This document shows, one piece after another, positions 1-8,703 of a DNA stretch of 64,000 nt. Position 1 is the stretch's first letter. The number at the start of each line of letters is the position of its first letter. The notes beneath the pieces were generated by a model, which made no database searches, was not told where the DNA came from, and worked only from the letters and a program-made list of their open reading frames with translations. The position numbers and the translations under genes were made by a program. This DNA comes from Denitrobaculum sp965232285 (GTDB lineage: Bacteria; Pseudomonadota; Alphaproteobacteria; Kiloniellales; Kiloniellaceae): NCBI GenBank assembly GCA_965232285.1, contig CBDDPL010000004.1:4526001-4590000 (forward strand). The letters run 5' to 3'.

Positions 1-182
1 GCGTCAGCCCGGAAAGCCGGTTTCGGATCAGATCGCCGAAAAGCAACACCCCGAGCACTCGCCCCCAATCCTGGAACCGGCAAAATCACATAGCGCTTGT
101 GCAGTCCTTCGGGTTCACCTGCGAAAACACATTCGCTACTTACCCTGAACAACATTGATTTATCTTTAGAAAGAGATTTCCC

Positions 183-860
183 ATGCGACCCTTTCAGATC
201 GTGAATTGTGCCGCCGTCGCACTGACCTGCACGGCTCTCCTATCCGCCCCGTCCGCTGCTGCGATCATGACCTTCGACGACCGCAGCCTCTTCGAAGCGG
301 CCGTCGCCGGCGCGCCCCTGGTCGAAGACGCCTTCGACACCCCCATCCCGGGGGCGGAGCAGATCACCCTCGACAACGGCATCGTCTCGACCAACGCGCC
401 GCATTCCATCTTCTTCGACGACAATTCAGTGGTGCTCTTCGACGACGCCGGCGGCTTCTACCGCAACTCCGTCAACAACGCGACGAACGATCTCGCCGAT
501 AGCATCACCTGGGATTTTCCCATGCCGATCACCGGCTTCGGCTTCGATCTGTTCTTTGCCGCGACCGATGGCCTGCAGGTGACCTTCGACGGCGGGAACG
601 GCCCTCAGAGTTTTCTGTTTTACGACATCAACAGCGAAGTCACGACGGACGGCTTCGTCGGCTTCCTGGCGGACACGGCCTTCGAGACCATCGTCTTCTC
701 CAACGCCAACCCGCTCTCGACCGACAGCTTCAACATCGACGACCTCATCTTCGCGAAGGGGACCAGCGGCCCCACGGCCGTCCCGCTGCCGACGACCCTG
801 CCGCTGACACTGTTCGCTATGGGCGGGCTGCTGTTCTTCGCGCGCAGAAGAGGAGCTTGA
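183..860 (+). CDS. VPLPA/PEP-CTERM-type exported surface protein
   Basis: A 225-residue protein with an N-terminal signal peptide (hydrophobic stretch about residues 8-26, ending in Ala-rich sequence) and a C-terminal sorting signal: a VPLP motif, a hydrophobic helix (LTLFAMGGLLFF) and a basic tail (ARRRGA). That tripartite tail is the hallmark of proteins cut and anchored by exosortases; the VPLP start marks the VPLPA-CTERM variant rather than classical VPEP. The body is acidic and beta-rich, with a closing NIDDLIF motif similar to the LAVDDVYF of the PEP-CTERM protein at 30325, so the two are probably distant paralogues. The ATG at 183 is preceded by an AGAAAGAGA ribosome site. Exact function unknown; a cell-surface or matrix role is inferred from the tail. 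Confidence 0.85.
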   Translation: MRPFQIVNCAAVALTCTALLSAPSAAAIMTFDDRSLFEAAVAGAPLVEDAFDTPIPGAEQITLDNGIVSTNAPHSIFFDDNSVVLFDDAGGFYRNSVNNATNDLADSITWDFPMPITGFGFDLFFAATDGLQVTFDGGNGPQSFLFYDINSEVTTDGFVGFLADTAFETIVFSNANPLSTDSFNIDDLIFAKGTSGPTAVPLPTTLPLTLFAMGGLLFFARRRGA

Positions 861-893
861 GGACAAGGACCGACGAGCGTCAGGCTCCCAGCC

Positions 894-1679
894 TCAACCG
901 CCCATCTTCTCATCAACCTGGGCCTTCTCCCCGATCTGGGCCTGGACCGTTTCCGCGCTCTGGCTGAAGAGGATCTTGCGCTCCTCTTCGCTGGGCGGGG
1001 CATTGCGGCGGAATTCCTTGCCCAGGTCGACGGCGCGCTGGACGGCGGGGCGCTCCTTGATGGCCTTGCGCCAGCGGGTGACGTTGGGGAAGTCGGAGAG
1101 GTCACGGGTCAGGGGCTTGGCGATCAGGACCCAGGGCCAGTTGATCATGTCGGCGATGGAGTAGTCGTCGCCCAGGATATAGTCGCGCCCTTCCAGCCGG
1201 CGCTCCAGCACCCCCAGGCAGCGGTCGTATTCATTGGCGTAGCGGGTCCTGGCGTAGCTGTATTCGCCGGTACCTTCAGCGTTGTCCTTGGCCGGCGCGT
1301 AGTTGACGAAGTGGCTGAGCTGTCCGGCCATGGGGCCCTGGTTGCCGGTCTGCCAGAAGAGCCACTCCAGCGTTTCCTTCCTGCCCAGCGGATCGGCCGG
1401 GATGAAGCGCCCGGTCTTTTCCGCGAGATAGTACAGAATCGCGCCCGACTCGAAGACCGGCACGGGCTCGCCCGCGACTTCACGGTCGAGGATCGCCGGC
1501 ATGCGGTTGTTGGGGCTGATGGCCAGGAACTCGGGCTTGAACTGATCGCCCCTGGAGATGTTCACCGGGATCAGGTTATAGGGCAGGCCCAGTTCCTCCA
1601 GCAGGATCGCGACCTTCCAACCGTTGGGCGTCGGCCAGTAGTAGAAATCGATCATCCGCTCAGTCATCCCCCGGCTCAT
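894..1679 (-). CDS. Glutathione S-transferase, YfcG/YghU-like
   Basis: A 261-residue glutathione transferase-fold protein. The N-terminal thioredoxin-like domain has the TPNGWK segment (Thr/Asn used instead of a catalytic Tyr or Ser) followed by VAILLEELGLPY and the NNRMPAI cis-proline loop; a helical C-terminal domain follows (SHFVNYAP, RRLEGRDYILGDDYSIADMI). This pattern is typical of YfcG/YghU-like enzymes, which in E. coli act as glutathione-dependent disulfide reductases, so that activity is the best guess. The start chosen (1679) overlaps the stop of the upstream CoA-transferase gene by four bases (ATGA), indicating translational coupling; ATGs at 1667 and 1655 are alternatives. Confidence 0.9.
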   Translation of the reverse strand: MSRGMTERMIDFYYWPTPNGWKVAILLEELGLPYNLIPVNISRGDQFKPEFLAISPNNRMPAILDREVAGEPVPVFESGAILYYLAEKTGRFIPADPLGRKETLEWLFWQTGNQGPMAGQLSHFVNYAPAKDNAEGTGEYSYARTRYANEYDRCLGVLERRLEGRDYILGDDYSIADMINWPWVLIAKPLTRDLSDFPNVTRWRKAIKERPAVQRAVDLGKEFRRNAPPSEEERKILFSQSAETVQAQIGEKAQVDEKMGG

Positions 1680-2920
1680 CCCTCGGTTCCCGAGCGCTTC
1701 GCGGCGGGCGGCGCCGCCTCCGCAGGTTCCACGGGCCTTCCGAGAACACCCTCCGCGTGCAGCGCTTCGATCTCGGCCGGGCAATAACCCAGTTCGCCCA
1801 GCACCTCGGCATTGTGCGCGCCCAGCAGCGCGCCGCCATGGCGCAGCTCCGGCGGGGTTTCCGAGAAGCGGGCCGCGGGCCGGGCCTGGCGCAGGCGGCC
1901 GGCCTGGGGATGGTCGCTTTCCATCACAATGCCGCTGGCGGCAATCTGCGGATGGCTGATCATATCGTTGCGGGTGAGGACCGGGACGCAGGGCACGTCC
2001 TCCGCCTCCAACCGCGCCAGCCAATCGGCAGAGGGCCGGCCGCGCAGGACCGACTGGGTCAGTTCCAGACGCGCGTCGATGTTGGTCTGGCGCAGGGCCG
2101 GGCTCTTGAAGCGCGGATCCTCCAGCCACTCCGGCGTTTCCAGGGCGCGGGTCAGGCCCTCCCACTGCTTGTCCGACTGCACCGCGACGCTGATATAACC
2201 GTCGCTGGTCTCGTAGATCAGGTCGATGAAGCTCTGGGCGGCCTGCTGCGGGATCTCCTCGCCGACGAAGGTCTGACTGCCCATGTCCGAGCCCCAGAGG
2301 AAGGCGATGACCGAGTCCAGCATGGAAAGCCGTACATGCTGGCCCTTGCCCGTGCGCTCGCGCGATAAGAGCGCGGCAGTAATGGCCTGGGAGGCGGTCA
2401 CGCCGGTGAGTTTATCGGGCAGGATGGTGCGCACCAGCCGCGGCCGTTCCTGGTCCGAGCCCGCCTGGACCGTAGTCAGGCCGGTCAGCGCCTGGACCAG
2501 CGGGTCGTAGACCGGCTTGTGGGCGTAGGGCCCCATCTCGCCGAAACCGCTGATCGAGACATAGACGATCTCGGGGGCAATCCGGCGGATTTCCTCCTCG
2601 CCCAGGCCCATGCGCTCGATCACGCCGGGGCGGAAATTCTGCACGAAGACATCGGCATCCTTCACCAGTTCCTTCAGGATCTCGATCCCGCGCGCTTCCT
2701 TCAGATTCAGCGCCACCGAGCGCTTGTTGCGGTTGTTGTTGAGAAAGGAGGCCGCCAGCCCGGAGCGGCGGTTGGAGACCTGCCGCGTGTAGTCACCGCC
2801 CTGCGGGCTCTCGATCTTGATCACATCGGCGCCCTGATCCGCCAGGATCATGGTCGCCAGAGGTCCGGAAATCATCGCGGTCAGATCGACGATGCGATAG
2901 CCCTGCAAAGGTCCCGCCAT
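1676..2920 (-). CDS. CaiB/BaiF family (family III) CoA-transferase
   Basis: A 414-residue family III CoA-transferase. The N-terminus (GYRIVDLTAMISGPLATMILADQGADVIKIE) is the family signature, and Asp169 in LPDKLTG sits where the acyl-CoA-accepting aspartate of formyl-CoA transferase (Asp169) is found. These enzymes move CoA between carboxylic acids, for example oxalate/formate, carnitine or itaconate-type substrates; the substrate cannot be told from sequence. First gene of a two-gene unit with the glutathione transferase, which overlaps its stop by four bases. A good ribosome site (AGGAGGC) precedes the ATG. Confidence 0.92.
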   Translation of the reverse strand: MAGPLQGYRIVDLTAMISGPLATMILADQGADVIKIESPQGGDYTRQVSNRRSGLAASFLNNNRNKRSVALNLKEARGIEILKELVKDADVFVQNFRPGVIERMGLGEEEIRRIAPEIVYVSISGFGEMGPYAHKPVYDPLVQALTGLTTVQAGSDQERPRLVRTILPDKLTGVTASQAITAALLSRERTGKGQHVRLSMLDSVIAFLWGSDMGSQTFVGEEIPQQAAQSFIDLIYETSDGYISVAVQSDKQWEGLTRALETPEWLEDPRFKSPALRQTNIDARLELTQSVLRGRPSADWLARLEAEDVPCVPVLTRNDMISHPQIAASGIVMESDHPQAGRLRQARPAARFSETPPELRHGGALLGAHNAEVLGELGYCPAEIEALHAEGVLGRPVEPAEAAPPAAKRSGTEG

Positions 2921-3344
2921 GGGGTGCGTGCCTCCTGTTGTTTGGCTGAATTGGGGTTAGATGGCCTCAAAGAGCGCGGAGATTCAAGGGAGGATTGGGG
3001 AATAGCAGTCGCGATGAGGGGTTACAAAAGGGTGGAGTGGGAACTGACTACTATTTCGCAATCTCAGAGCTCTTTTCTAACTCAAGCTGTAATACGAATT
3101 CTCAAATTTAAGAAGTAAGAAAAACAGAAAAAGCACGCTCTCTAGATCAGAATTCCCATGAAACGGCCAAAAAATCTACAGTAGCGCACAATCAATTTTC
3201 AATGCCTTTCTATATTAATTGCGCTGTTCCAGTGTTAATATTGCGGTATTTTGAGATTAAAAATGACTGTATTATTAGAATATCATGCGCGCTCGCGCGA
3301 AAGTTTGTGCAATCAATTATTCTCAAGATATGGTATAAAGCAGC
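2921..3344. other. AT-rich intergenic region upstream of metalloprotease
   Basis: About 420 bases that drop sharply in GC relative to the flanking CoA-transferase gene; no convincing ORF or RNA gene. The right end probably holds the promoter of the metalloprotease: a TTGTGC-like -35 around 3305 and TATGGTATAAAG shortly before the start codon. The GC change marks the left edge of a probably acquired segment running to about 5.6 kb. Confidence 0.5.
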
Positions 3345-4517
3345 ATGAAAAAACTGCTCTACACTATCTCCTTTAGCGTGGTCGCGTTTTTAAGCAGCAC
3401 TGCAGCATCAAAATCCGAAAGCCCCCCGATCCAATGCCTAAAAAACGCTTTAGAGTACATTGCTAATCACGGAGAACCACTAAGCATAGCGCCGAGCGAT
3501 TTAGAACGTCTCGCTAACCGCATAGGCAACGCAATTGGCCTGCCCGCTCAGCCCATCAGGTTTTTTGAGTGTGACACATCTCTAGGCGTAAAAGTTTCTG
3601 CCTATTCGCCACTACCTGATGAGGCTATACCACCTGGCCGGTATGTTATGTACGACAAATCTTATGTGCGGAACATCACTGCATACGACGAAGATGCGAT
3701 AGTTGTTCTTCTTGGTCACGAGTTGGGTCATTTCTTACTAGATCACTTTAATGCTTTCAGAGACTTATCAACTAAAGAGAAAGAGCGACAAGCCGATCAT
3801 TTCGCAGGATGTGCCGCAGCCATCATTCACCGTCGTTGGGAACCCGTTAGCGATCTGTTGAGGCGCGTACGCGATCAAGTGTCCTATGGCTATCACAACT
3901 ACTTTGATGCAATTGACGAAGCAAAAAAAGGATTTCAAGCTTGCTCGAATACATTTGCACAGCGAGGCAATCAAGTCAGCACCGTAGCTTTAAATTTCAT
4001 CGTTCCAACTTATACAACTGGCGAAAAGTCTCGCCATCGTGTTACGAACAATAGAGTTGGCGTTTCGACCGGCAGCTTGGTTGAAAGAAAATGTCGTTCC
4101 TGGACTTATGGAACTACACCTGGGCGACAGATTGATCCACAGACAGTTCGCATTGAAAATCGATTTACGCAAGGATCCAATTCGGTACAAATACTTGAAC
4201 GAACGAAAGACAGAGTTAGAGTCGAGTTTTGTGCAAAGTCTCAAATTAGTGGGTTTAGAAAGCGAACTGGCGATAGCTTTGGCCAAGTTGCATACGATGA
4301 GATTGAAATTGGGACCATCGAATCTGGTCAAAACTCTGGTTCCGCAAGCTTCACAATAGATCGCGAAGGAGAGTTTCTTCTTCCAAAAGGCGCAAAAGAC
4401 ATATCCGGAGTTATCAAAACAGCACTGGGCCGAAACGTCAGATTTAATAGCTCCGGTGTATTCGATGGCTACCATATAGAAATCAAAGACAACCTTATAA
4501 ATGTGAGAAAATTGTGA
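3345..4517 (+). CDS. Secreted M48-like zinc metalloprotease with unknown C-terminal domain
   Basis: A 390-residue protein with a signal peptide (KKLLYTISFSVVAFLSSTAAS). The protease core is recognisable: HELGH at residues 125-129 (two zinc ligands and the catalytic Glu) and ERQAD at 147-151 (the ExxAD third ligand of M48-type peptidases). Residues from about 200 to 390 form a separate beta-rich region with no match I recognise. Because it lacks multiple membrane helices it resembles the soluble BepA/Oma1-like branch rather than HtpX, and should act in the periplasm or outside. The gene is distinctly AT-rich, unlike most of the window, suggesting transfer. It abuts the convergent gene at 4518 without a spare base. 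Confidence 0.8.
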   Translation: MKKLLYTISFSVVAFLSSTAASKSESPPIQCLKNALEYIANHGEPLSIAPSDLERLANRIGNAIGLPAQPIRFFECDTSLGVKVSAYSPLPDEAIPPGRYVMYDKSYVRNITAYDEDAIVVLLGHELGHFLLDHFNAFRDLSTKEKERQADHFAGCAAAIIHRRWEPVSDLLRRVRDQVSYGYHNYFDAIDEAKKGFQACSNTFAQRGNQVSTVALNFIVPTYTTGEKSRHRVTNNRVGVSTGSLVERKCRSWTYGTTPGRQIDPQTVRIENRFTQGSNSVQILERTKDRVRVEFCAKSQISGFRKRTGDSFGQVAYDEIEIGTIESGQNSGSASFTIDREGEFLLPKGAKDISGVIKTALGRNVRFNSSGVFDGYHIEIKDNLINVRKL

Positions 4518-5099
4518 CTATCGACTTTTAAGATCTGCGATCAATGCGTCGATATCCGATTTTGTTAACGACTGCTCGAATATTCTTTTCTTTACATCCT
4601 CTAAATGCTCTTCTGAAGGCTGTTCCGGATTTAGGGTGAGTTCAATACCGCTTGCCTTATCCCAAGTGGGACCAAACGCTGCAACGGCATAATACATAGT
4701 AAGCGCCTGTACGCGGCCCACACCACTCGAACGCATGGCTTCATAGAACAGTTCATGCACAGTATCAGAGTCGAGAAGTTGGTTTTCTGTCATATAGTCA
4801 TGAAAAACTGATGCATTTCGATACTTACCCGACCATGGGCCACCTACAACACTCCAAACCTGTTTTGGAATAGAGGCGCCGTTGACAATAGAACCTATAG
4901 GAACTGTATAATCCGTGCCATTATCCGCTACGTAAGTATATGACTCCACTAACTCAAACTCGGTATGGCCAGGATCATAAGGACCGTGTCCAATATATTT
5001 TTCAGCAACATCCTTTAGAACGAGATCGCCAAGATATTCTCCCGCGTTCGCTGATGTTGCAAACAGCATAACCACCAACGCATTGATTCTCAAAATCAT
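4518..5099 (-). CDS. DUF1353-like exported protein
   Basis: A 193-residue protein with a short signal peptide (ILRINALVVMLFATSANA). The central part (PIGSIVNGASIPKQVWSVVGGPWSGKYRNASVFHDYM, about residues 66-102, then the FYEAM helix) matches the DUF1353 pattern, a small domain of unknown activity common in phage-related and mobile loci and carrying a conserved SIP, a His-Asp pair and a downstream helix. AT-rich like its neighbour. Its stop codon begins at the base right after the stop of the metalloprotease on the other strand, so the two transcripts must overlap. A functional link to the protease is inference only. Confidence 0.72.
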   Translation of the reverse strand: MILRINALVVMLFATSANAGEYLGDLVLKDVAEKYIGHGPYDPGHTEFELVESYTYVADNGTDYTVPIGSIVNGASIPKQVWSVVGGPWSGKYRNASVFHDYMTENQLLDSDTVHELFYEAMRSSGVGRVQALTMYYAVAAFGPTWDKASGIELTLNPEQPSEEHLEDVKKRIFEQSLTKSDIDALIADLKSR

Positions 5100-5623
5100 T
5101 TAAACCTCCCATTCCAGTTAACATAAAACTTCGGGCAAGGCTAAACACCCCCTCGCCATTCCGTTATTTTATCGGTTTCCATAAAGCATCTGACTCCCCC
5201 AAAATCCTACCTCTTAAAGCTCTTCTCGGACGCTCGCGACGCCTTCTTCGAAGACATTTTCTTCCCCGACCTTAATTTAAGTAAGCAGGAACGGTGCTTT
5301 TTACTTTATCTGCACCCTACCAAAGTTTTGGACAAAAATTTGCGCCGTTATTTTATGATAAAGCAAATTATTTGAATACCCTATACATGTTTTCCAGATG
5401 ACTCTTCCACATTCTAGACCATCGCAATAGCAGTTCCAGCACCACGGCATTTAATTCACGATGCTGGGTGAGAGTTGTATCCTCGGAATTGTAAACAGAT
5501 GATCTCGGGCAGACGGTGCAGTCAATAATGGTGGTGTTGCCATCCAATCGCACCTGGAAATTCCGGTGACATAGTATGTAACTCTTAACGCCACGCGCGA
5601 GTTATGGATTGTCTCCCCTGCCT
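5100..5623. other. AT-rich intergenic region with possible decayed ORF
   Basis: About 520 AT-rich bases between the DUF1353 gene and the EamA gene remnant. Contains one 61-codon reading frame on the minus strand (5368-5553, beginning MRLDGNTTIIDCTVC) that I cannot assign; it could be a tail of a decayed gene. No RNA gene or insertion-sequence end was recognised. Confidence 0.35.
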
Positions 5624-5810
5624 TCAATACCTCCGGTGCACCCGCTTGCCGCTCACCACGCTGCGGTTCTTCTGTCGCTCGCGCAGGAATGCGAGAAGCC
5701 CAGGATCAGCGCGATCCTCGGCATAACCGCCAGATCCGGCAGTTCGCCTCAGATGATCCAGCCCCGGAAGATGGCGAGCGGGAGCCCGGCGTATTCGAAC
5801 CGGGCCACTG
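5624..5810 (-). pseudogene. Broken 3' end of an EamA/DMT transporter gene
   Basis: This stretch closely matches the 3' end of the intact EamA gene at 12502-13488, including the final HRRY codons and the stop. It is dead: a Trp codon of the conserved IIWGELPDLAV segment is TGA here, and a short deletion after the IALILG codons shifts the frame before the reading resumes at RERQKNRS. Homology stops abruptly near 5810, so only the last roughly 60 codons remain. It could be the scar of a partial duplication or of recombination between related loci. Confidence 0.85.
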
Positions 5811-5955
5811 CTCGTCAGGCAGAGCGGGTAACCCTCGCGCGGCAGCGAAGTCCGCTATGCGCCCAAAACGGCCTGACAGATTCAAGTGATCGAAGTTCAG
5901 GGATGGCGGACGCAGCGGACGTTCACTGAGATTGAGTGAGCGGCAGGTTTCGGCA

Positions 5956-6639
5956 TCACATGTGAACAGTTGGAACGGTCTTATCTTTCTGGTTCTGCTC
6001 CCATGCTGAGACGAGTGCATCGCCGTGCCCTACAAAATCTTCGGCAAGCACTCTGTAGGTGGCCACGCGGTCCAATCTGAAATGCCGTAGATCCTGACGC
6101 AATTCGCACCAGGCCACGATCATGACAGCGTCCAGATAGTAGATCAGGACGAGTGGCCAGATTACACGATGCGTTTCTTGGTCTCCGGCATCGCGGTAGA
6201 CGATGCGCATCTTAGTCTCACTTCGGATTGCCTTGCGAAGTTCGGAGAGCTCGATTTTCGGCAAGGACTCCATTGTCCAAGACGACGTGACAAGCCGTCT
6301 TGTGCCGGGTGCCGTTTCATGCAGCTTGCGCGCGGCGCGTTTTGCGGCCCGCCACAGTCCCACATCCCCTGTGCGTGCGAGCAGGCCGAGACCGACAGAT
6401 ATTGCCTCGGCTTCTTCGACATCGAAGTTGATGGGTGGGAGGTCGTAGCCCTTTCGCATGACGTAGCCGACGCCCGGCTCGCCCAGTATAGGCGTCTGCA
6501 TGGCCTGAAGCGCCGCGATGTCCCGATACACCGTCCGTATCGACACCTCCAACGCGCTGGCCAGATCACGAGCCAACAGCGGCTTCTTCGCTGATCTCAG
6601 CAATTGAATCACTTCGAAAAGCCGCGCTGATCTGGACAT
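5956..6639 (-). CDS. WYL-domain HTH transcriptional regulator (YafY/DeoR-like)
   Basis: A 227-residue regulator: N-terminal HTH (RLFEVIQLLRSAKKPLLARDLAS, then VSIRTVYRDIAAL), then a WYL-type ligand-sensing region (about residues 125-225, including MRIVYRDAGDQETHRVIWPLVL and a closing RLDRV segment). The family senses small ligands or nucleotides and usually controls a neighbouring gene. The start at 6639 is preferred because AGGTGA lies just upstream; an in-frame ATG at 6666 has no ribosome site. It is divergent from the EamA transporter at 6755, the likely target. Confidence 0.88.
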   Translation of the reverse strand: MSRSARLFEVIQLLRSAKKPLLARDLASALEVSIRTVYRDIAALQAMQTPILGEPGVGYVMRKGYDLPPINFDVEEAEAISVGLGLLARTGDVGLWRAAKRAARKLHETAPGTRRLVTSSWTMESLPKIELSELRKAIRSETKMRIVYRDAGDQETHRVIWPLVLIYYLDAVMIVAWCELRQDLRHFRLDRVATYRVLAEDFVGHGDALVSAWEQNQKDKTVPTVHM

Positions 6640-6754
6640 GGGCTCACCTCGCTTCCCTTCAGACATGTATCAAAACACTACTGCCACACAGATGGCAGTA
6701 GTCATCCGCCATCAAAGCCTGTGTTGATTGTTTTGCGTCAAGGATGGCTGGTCG

Positions 6755-7639
6755 ATGGCGGCACCTGTTACGGGAAATGAGATCTGGCGCGGTGCCGCAT
6801 ATGTGATTGTTGCGGCGTTTCTTTTCGCGGCCGCACCCGCTGTGGCGCGTTATGCGGCCAGCGAGCTGAATGTGCTGATCCTCGTGTTCTGGACCAATGT
6901 CTGCATGTTCATTCTGATGTGCTTTTGGGTGATGGCTCGACCGCCCGTTGGCGGTCTTCGGACCGGCAAACTGGCAAAGCACTTTCTGAGGTCCGTCTTC
7001 ACCTATGGGGCCATCGTGACCTACTTCTTTGCGGTGGTTCACATCCCTTTCGCCAACGCAGTCATCTTGCAATCCATGGGTCCGCTCTTCGTTCCCATTC
7101 TTGCCTATCTCATCTTCCGCAGGTTATCAGATCGCTATGTGTGGCTGGGTGTGCTGATCAGCTTTATCGGAGTGGTGCTGATTGTGCGCCCTGACCGTGT
7201 GGGCATTTCGGTCGGTGACATCTCTGCCCTGCTGGCAGCTTTGGGAGGCGCAGCCGCCGCACTTGTCATCTGGTCGCTGGGAACGACAGAACCACCGGAC
7301 AGGCAGATGTTCTACTTCGCGCTCTTCGCTCTTCTGTTGTCCATGCTGTCCCTACCCTGGGCGTGGCAATGGCCCACGCCGAGCCAGATTATCCAGGTCT
7401 TTTTCATCGCCCTGTTTACGATTATCGGGCAGTTCTTCTACGCCAAGGCATTCTCCATAGCGCCGGGAGACAAGGTCAACACATGGATTTACATGTCACT
7501 CGTGTTTGCGTCAGTCATTGGCTACGTCTTGTGGGGCGAACCTATCCTGGCAGTCACGGTGTTTGGCGCAATTCTTGTGGTTGGCGGTGCGTATCTGGCG
7601 ACGCGGGAGAAGGGTGCAAACAAAACGCCGGCGGGATAA
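6755..7639 (+). CDS. EamA/DMT family permease
   Basis: A 294-residue inner-membrane protein with about ten hydrophobic helices in two EamA repeats, for instance AAYVIVAAFLFAAAPAVARY (first helix) and NAVILQSMGPLFVPILAYLIFRRL, and a second half ending in YVLWGEPILAVTVFGAILVVGGAYLATRE. Drug/metabolite transporters of this kind usually export amino acids, nucleobases or other metabolites; the substrate is unknown. The ATG at 6755 (AAGGA ten bases upstream) is preferred over the TTG at 6728. Divergent from the WYL regulator, with a short shared promoter region. Confidence 0.88.
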   Translation: MAAPVTGNEIWRGAAYVIVAAFLFAAAPAVARYAASELNVLILVFWTNVCMFILMCFWVMARPPVGGLRTGKLAKHFLRSVFTYGAIVTYFFAVVHIPFANAVILQSMGPLFVPILAYLIFRRLSDRYVWLGVLISFIGVVLIVRPDRVGISVGDISALLAALGGAAAALVIWSLGTTEPPDRQMFYFALFALLLSMLSLPWAWQWPTPSQIIQVFFIALFTIIGQFFYAKAFSIAPGDKVNTWIYMSLVFASVIGYVLWGEPILAVTVFGAILVVGGAYLATREKGANKTPAG

Positions 7640-7726
7640 GCCTTCGGTCTAAGTGTTCGCGTGACTTGCATTCCCATGCCCGCCATTCGGCCTCTGCGCG
7701 GCATTGGTCGAGCAGGGCGCGAACCC

Positions 7727-7768
7727 GACCTTCACAGGATGCAAACCAGGAAGCCGCAATGCGGACAA
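7727..7768 (+). repeat. Short dispersed repeat, copy A
   Basis: A 42-base sequence starting GACCTTCACAGGATGCAAAC, found again at 8595-8636 with five differences by eye. It lies between convergent genes and outside coding sequence. It has no transposase and no clear inverted ends, so it is either a small intergenic repeat family or two remnants of an older duplication. Confidence 0.7.
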
Positions 7769-7816
7769 TGCTGCTATTTGTCAAAGTCTTGTGGATGTCC
7801 GCTAACGCTTTTCCAG

Positions 7817-8443
7817 TTAAGATTGTGATGGTGATCTAGAAAGAAGGATCCCGACACCCAAGGAACCAAATACGAGAGCAAATGCGGCTTCAATCCATCG
7901 TTTCATCCGGCCGTACATCGCAATCACCTTCAGGCTGGAAAATGCGAACGCATATCCGACAAAGGCTATGAGCGTTGGCCCACCAATCAGGAGAACCACA
8001 AGAGCAAGTTCCGCATTCGTTGCGGTAGACGGAACCAGCAAGGCATAGAGCGAGCCAAAGAACAGTACTGGTTTGGGATTCGTCAGATGAACCGCCAATC
8101 CGGTAAAGAATGCTCTCCTTGTGGACCCCTTGACGCTGTTGGCTAGTGTCAAACGGTTATGTTGCCATGCAGACTTTGCGGACTTGTATGAAAGCCAAAG
8201 CAAGTACGCTGCACCTGCGTAGCGAAACAATTCGAACAGCCACGCATTTGCCGTCATGACAGCGGCCATTCCAAGGGCTGCGGCTGATGACCAGATGATA
8301 GAACCTGCTGTAACACCAAGAGCTACGTGAACCGCTATCCAGCGCCCACGATTCATGGCTGTATTTGCGATGAGCAAAACAGACGGTCCCGGACTCATGA
8401 GGCCGACGACGGTTACAAATAATATCAGTTGGTAGTTGATCAT
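7817..8443 (-). CDS. LysE/RhtB family amino-acid exporter
   Basis: A 208-residue membrane protein with six hydrophobic helices and the LysE-family signature near the start (TVVGLMSPGPSVLLIANTAMNRG) plus the mid-protein FFTGLAVHLTNPKPVLFFGSLYALL block. Family members export amino acids or their lactones (lysine, homoserine, threonine); the specific substrate cannot be assigned. The gene stands alone between two copies of a short intergenic repeat and has lower GC than the flanking core-like genes. Confidence 0.9.
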   Translation of the reverse strand: MINYQLILFVTVVGLMSPGPSVLLIANTAMNRGRWIAVHVALGVTAGSIIWSSAAALGMAAVMTANAWLFELFRYAGAAYLLWLSYKSAKSAWQHNRLTLANSVKGSTRRAFFTGLAVHLTNPKPVLFFGSLYALLVPSTATNAELALVVLLIGGPTLIAFVGYAFAFSSLKVIAMYGRMKRWIEAAFALVFGSLGVGILLSRSPSQS

Positions 8444-8594
8444 AAAGTGCCCTATCTCGGTAGAATAATTTGAAACAAGTCACTCACATAGCCTACGCGA
8501 GATAGTGCGGCACAATAGGCTGCGATAGTACGGTGATTTTCTGATAGCAGACATTCAGGGTCTACGCAGCAATTGTCGATTTGGGCTCAATCCA

Positions 8595-8636
8595 GACCTT
8601 CACAGGGTGCAAACCAGAAAGCTGCAATGCAGACAA
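8595..8636 (+). repeat. Short dispersed repeat, copy B
   Basis: Second copy of the 42-base element at 7727, same orientation (starts GACCTTCACAGGGTGCAAAC). It lies upstream of the LysE gene and downstream of the membrane protein gene ending at 8704, so the LysE gene is bracketed by direct repeats. Confidence 0.7.
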
Positions 8637-8703
8637 AAGGTGAGTTCGCTGCGTTTGCTCGAATGTCGGCTATCCGGCCTGGGCACTGGGTACCATAGCG
8701 CCT

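Noticed and set aside
1680..2165. Upstream extension of the glutathione transferase frame
   Set aside because: It is an out-of-frame shadow of the CoA-transferase gene, Gly/Arg-rich, and the coupled ATG at 1679 explains the start.
5811..5955. Possible RNA gene or further pseudogene sequence next to the EamA remnant
   Set aside because: The sequence shows no tRNA-like fold or continuous homology to the intact EamA gene.
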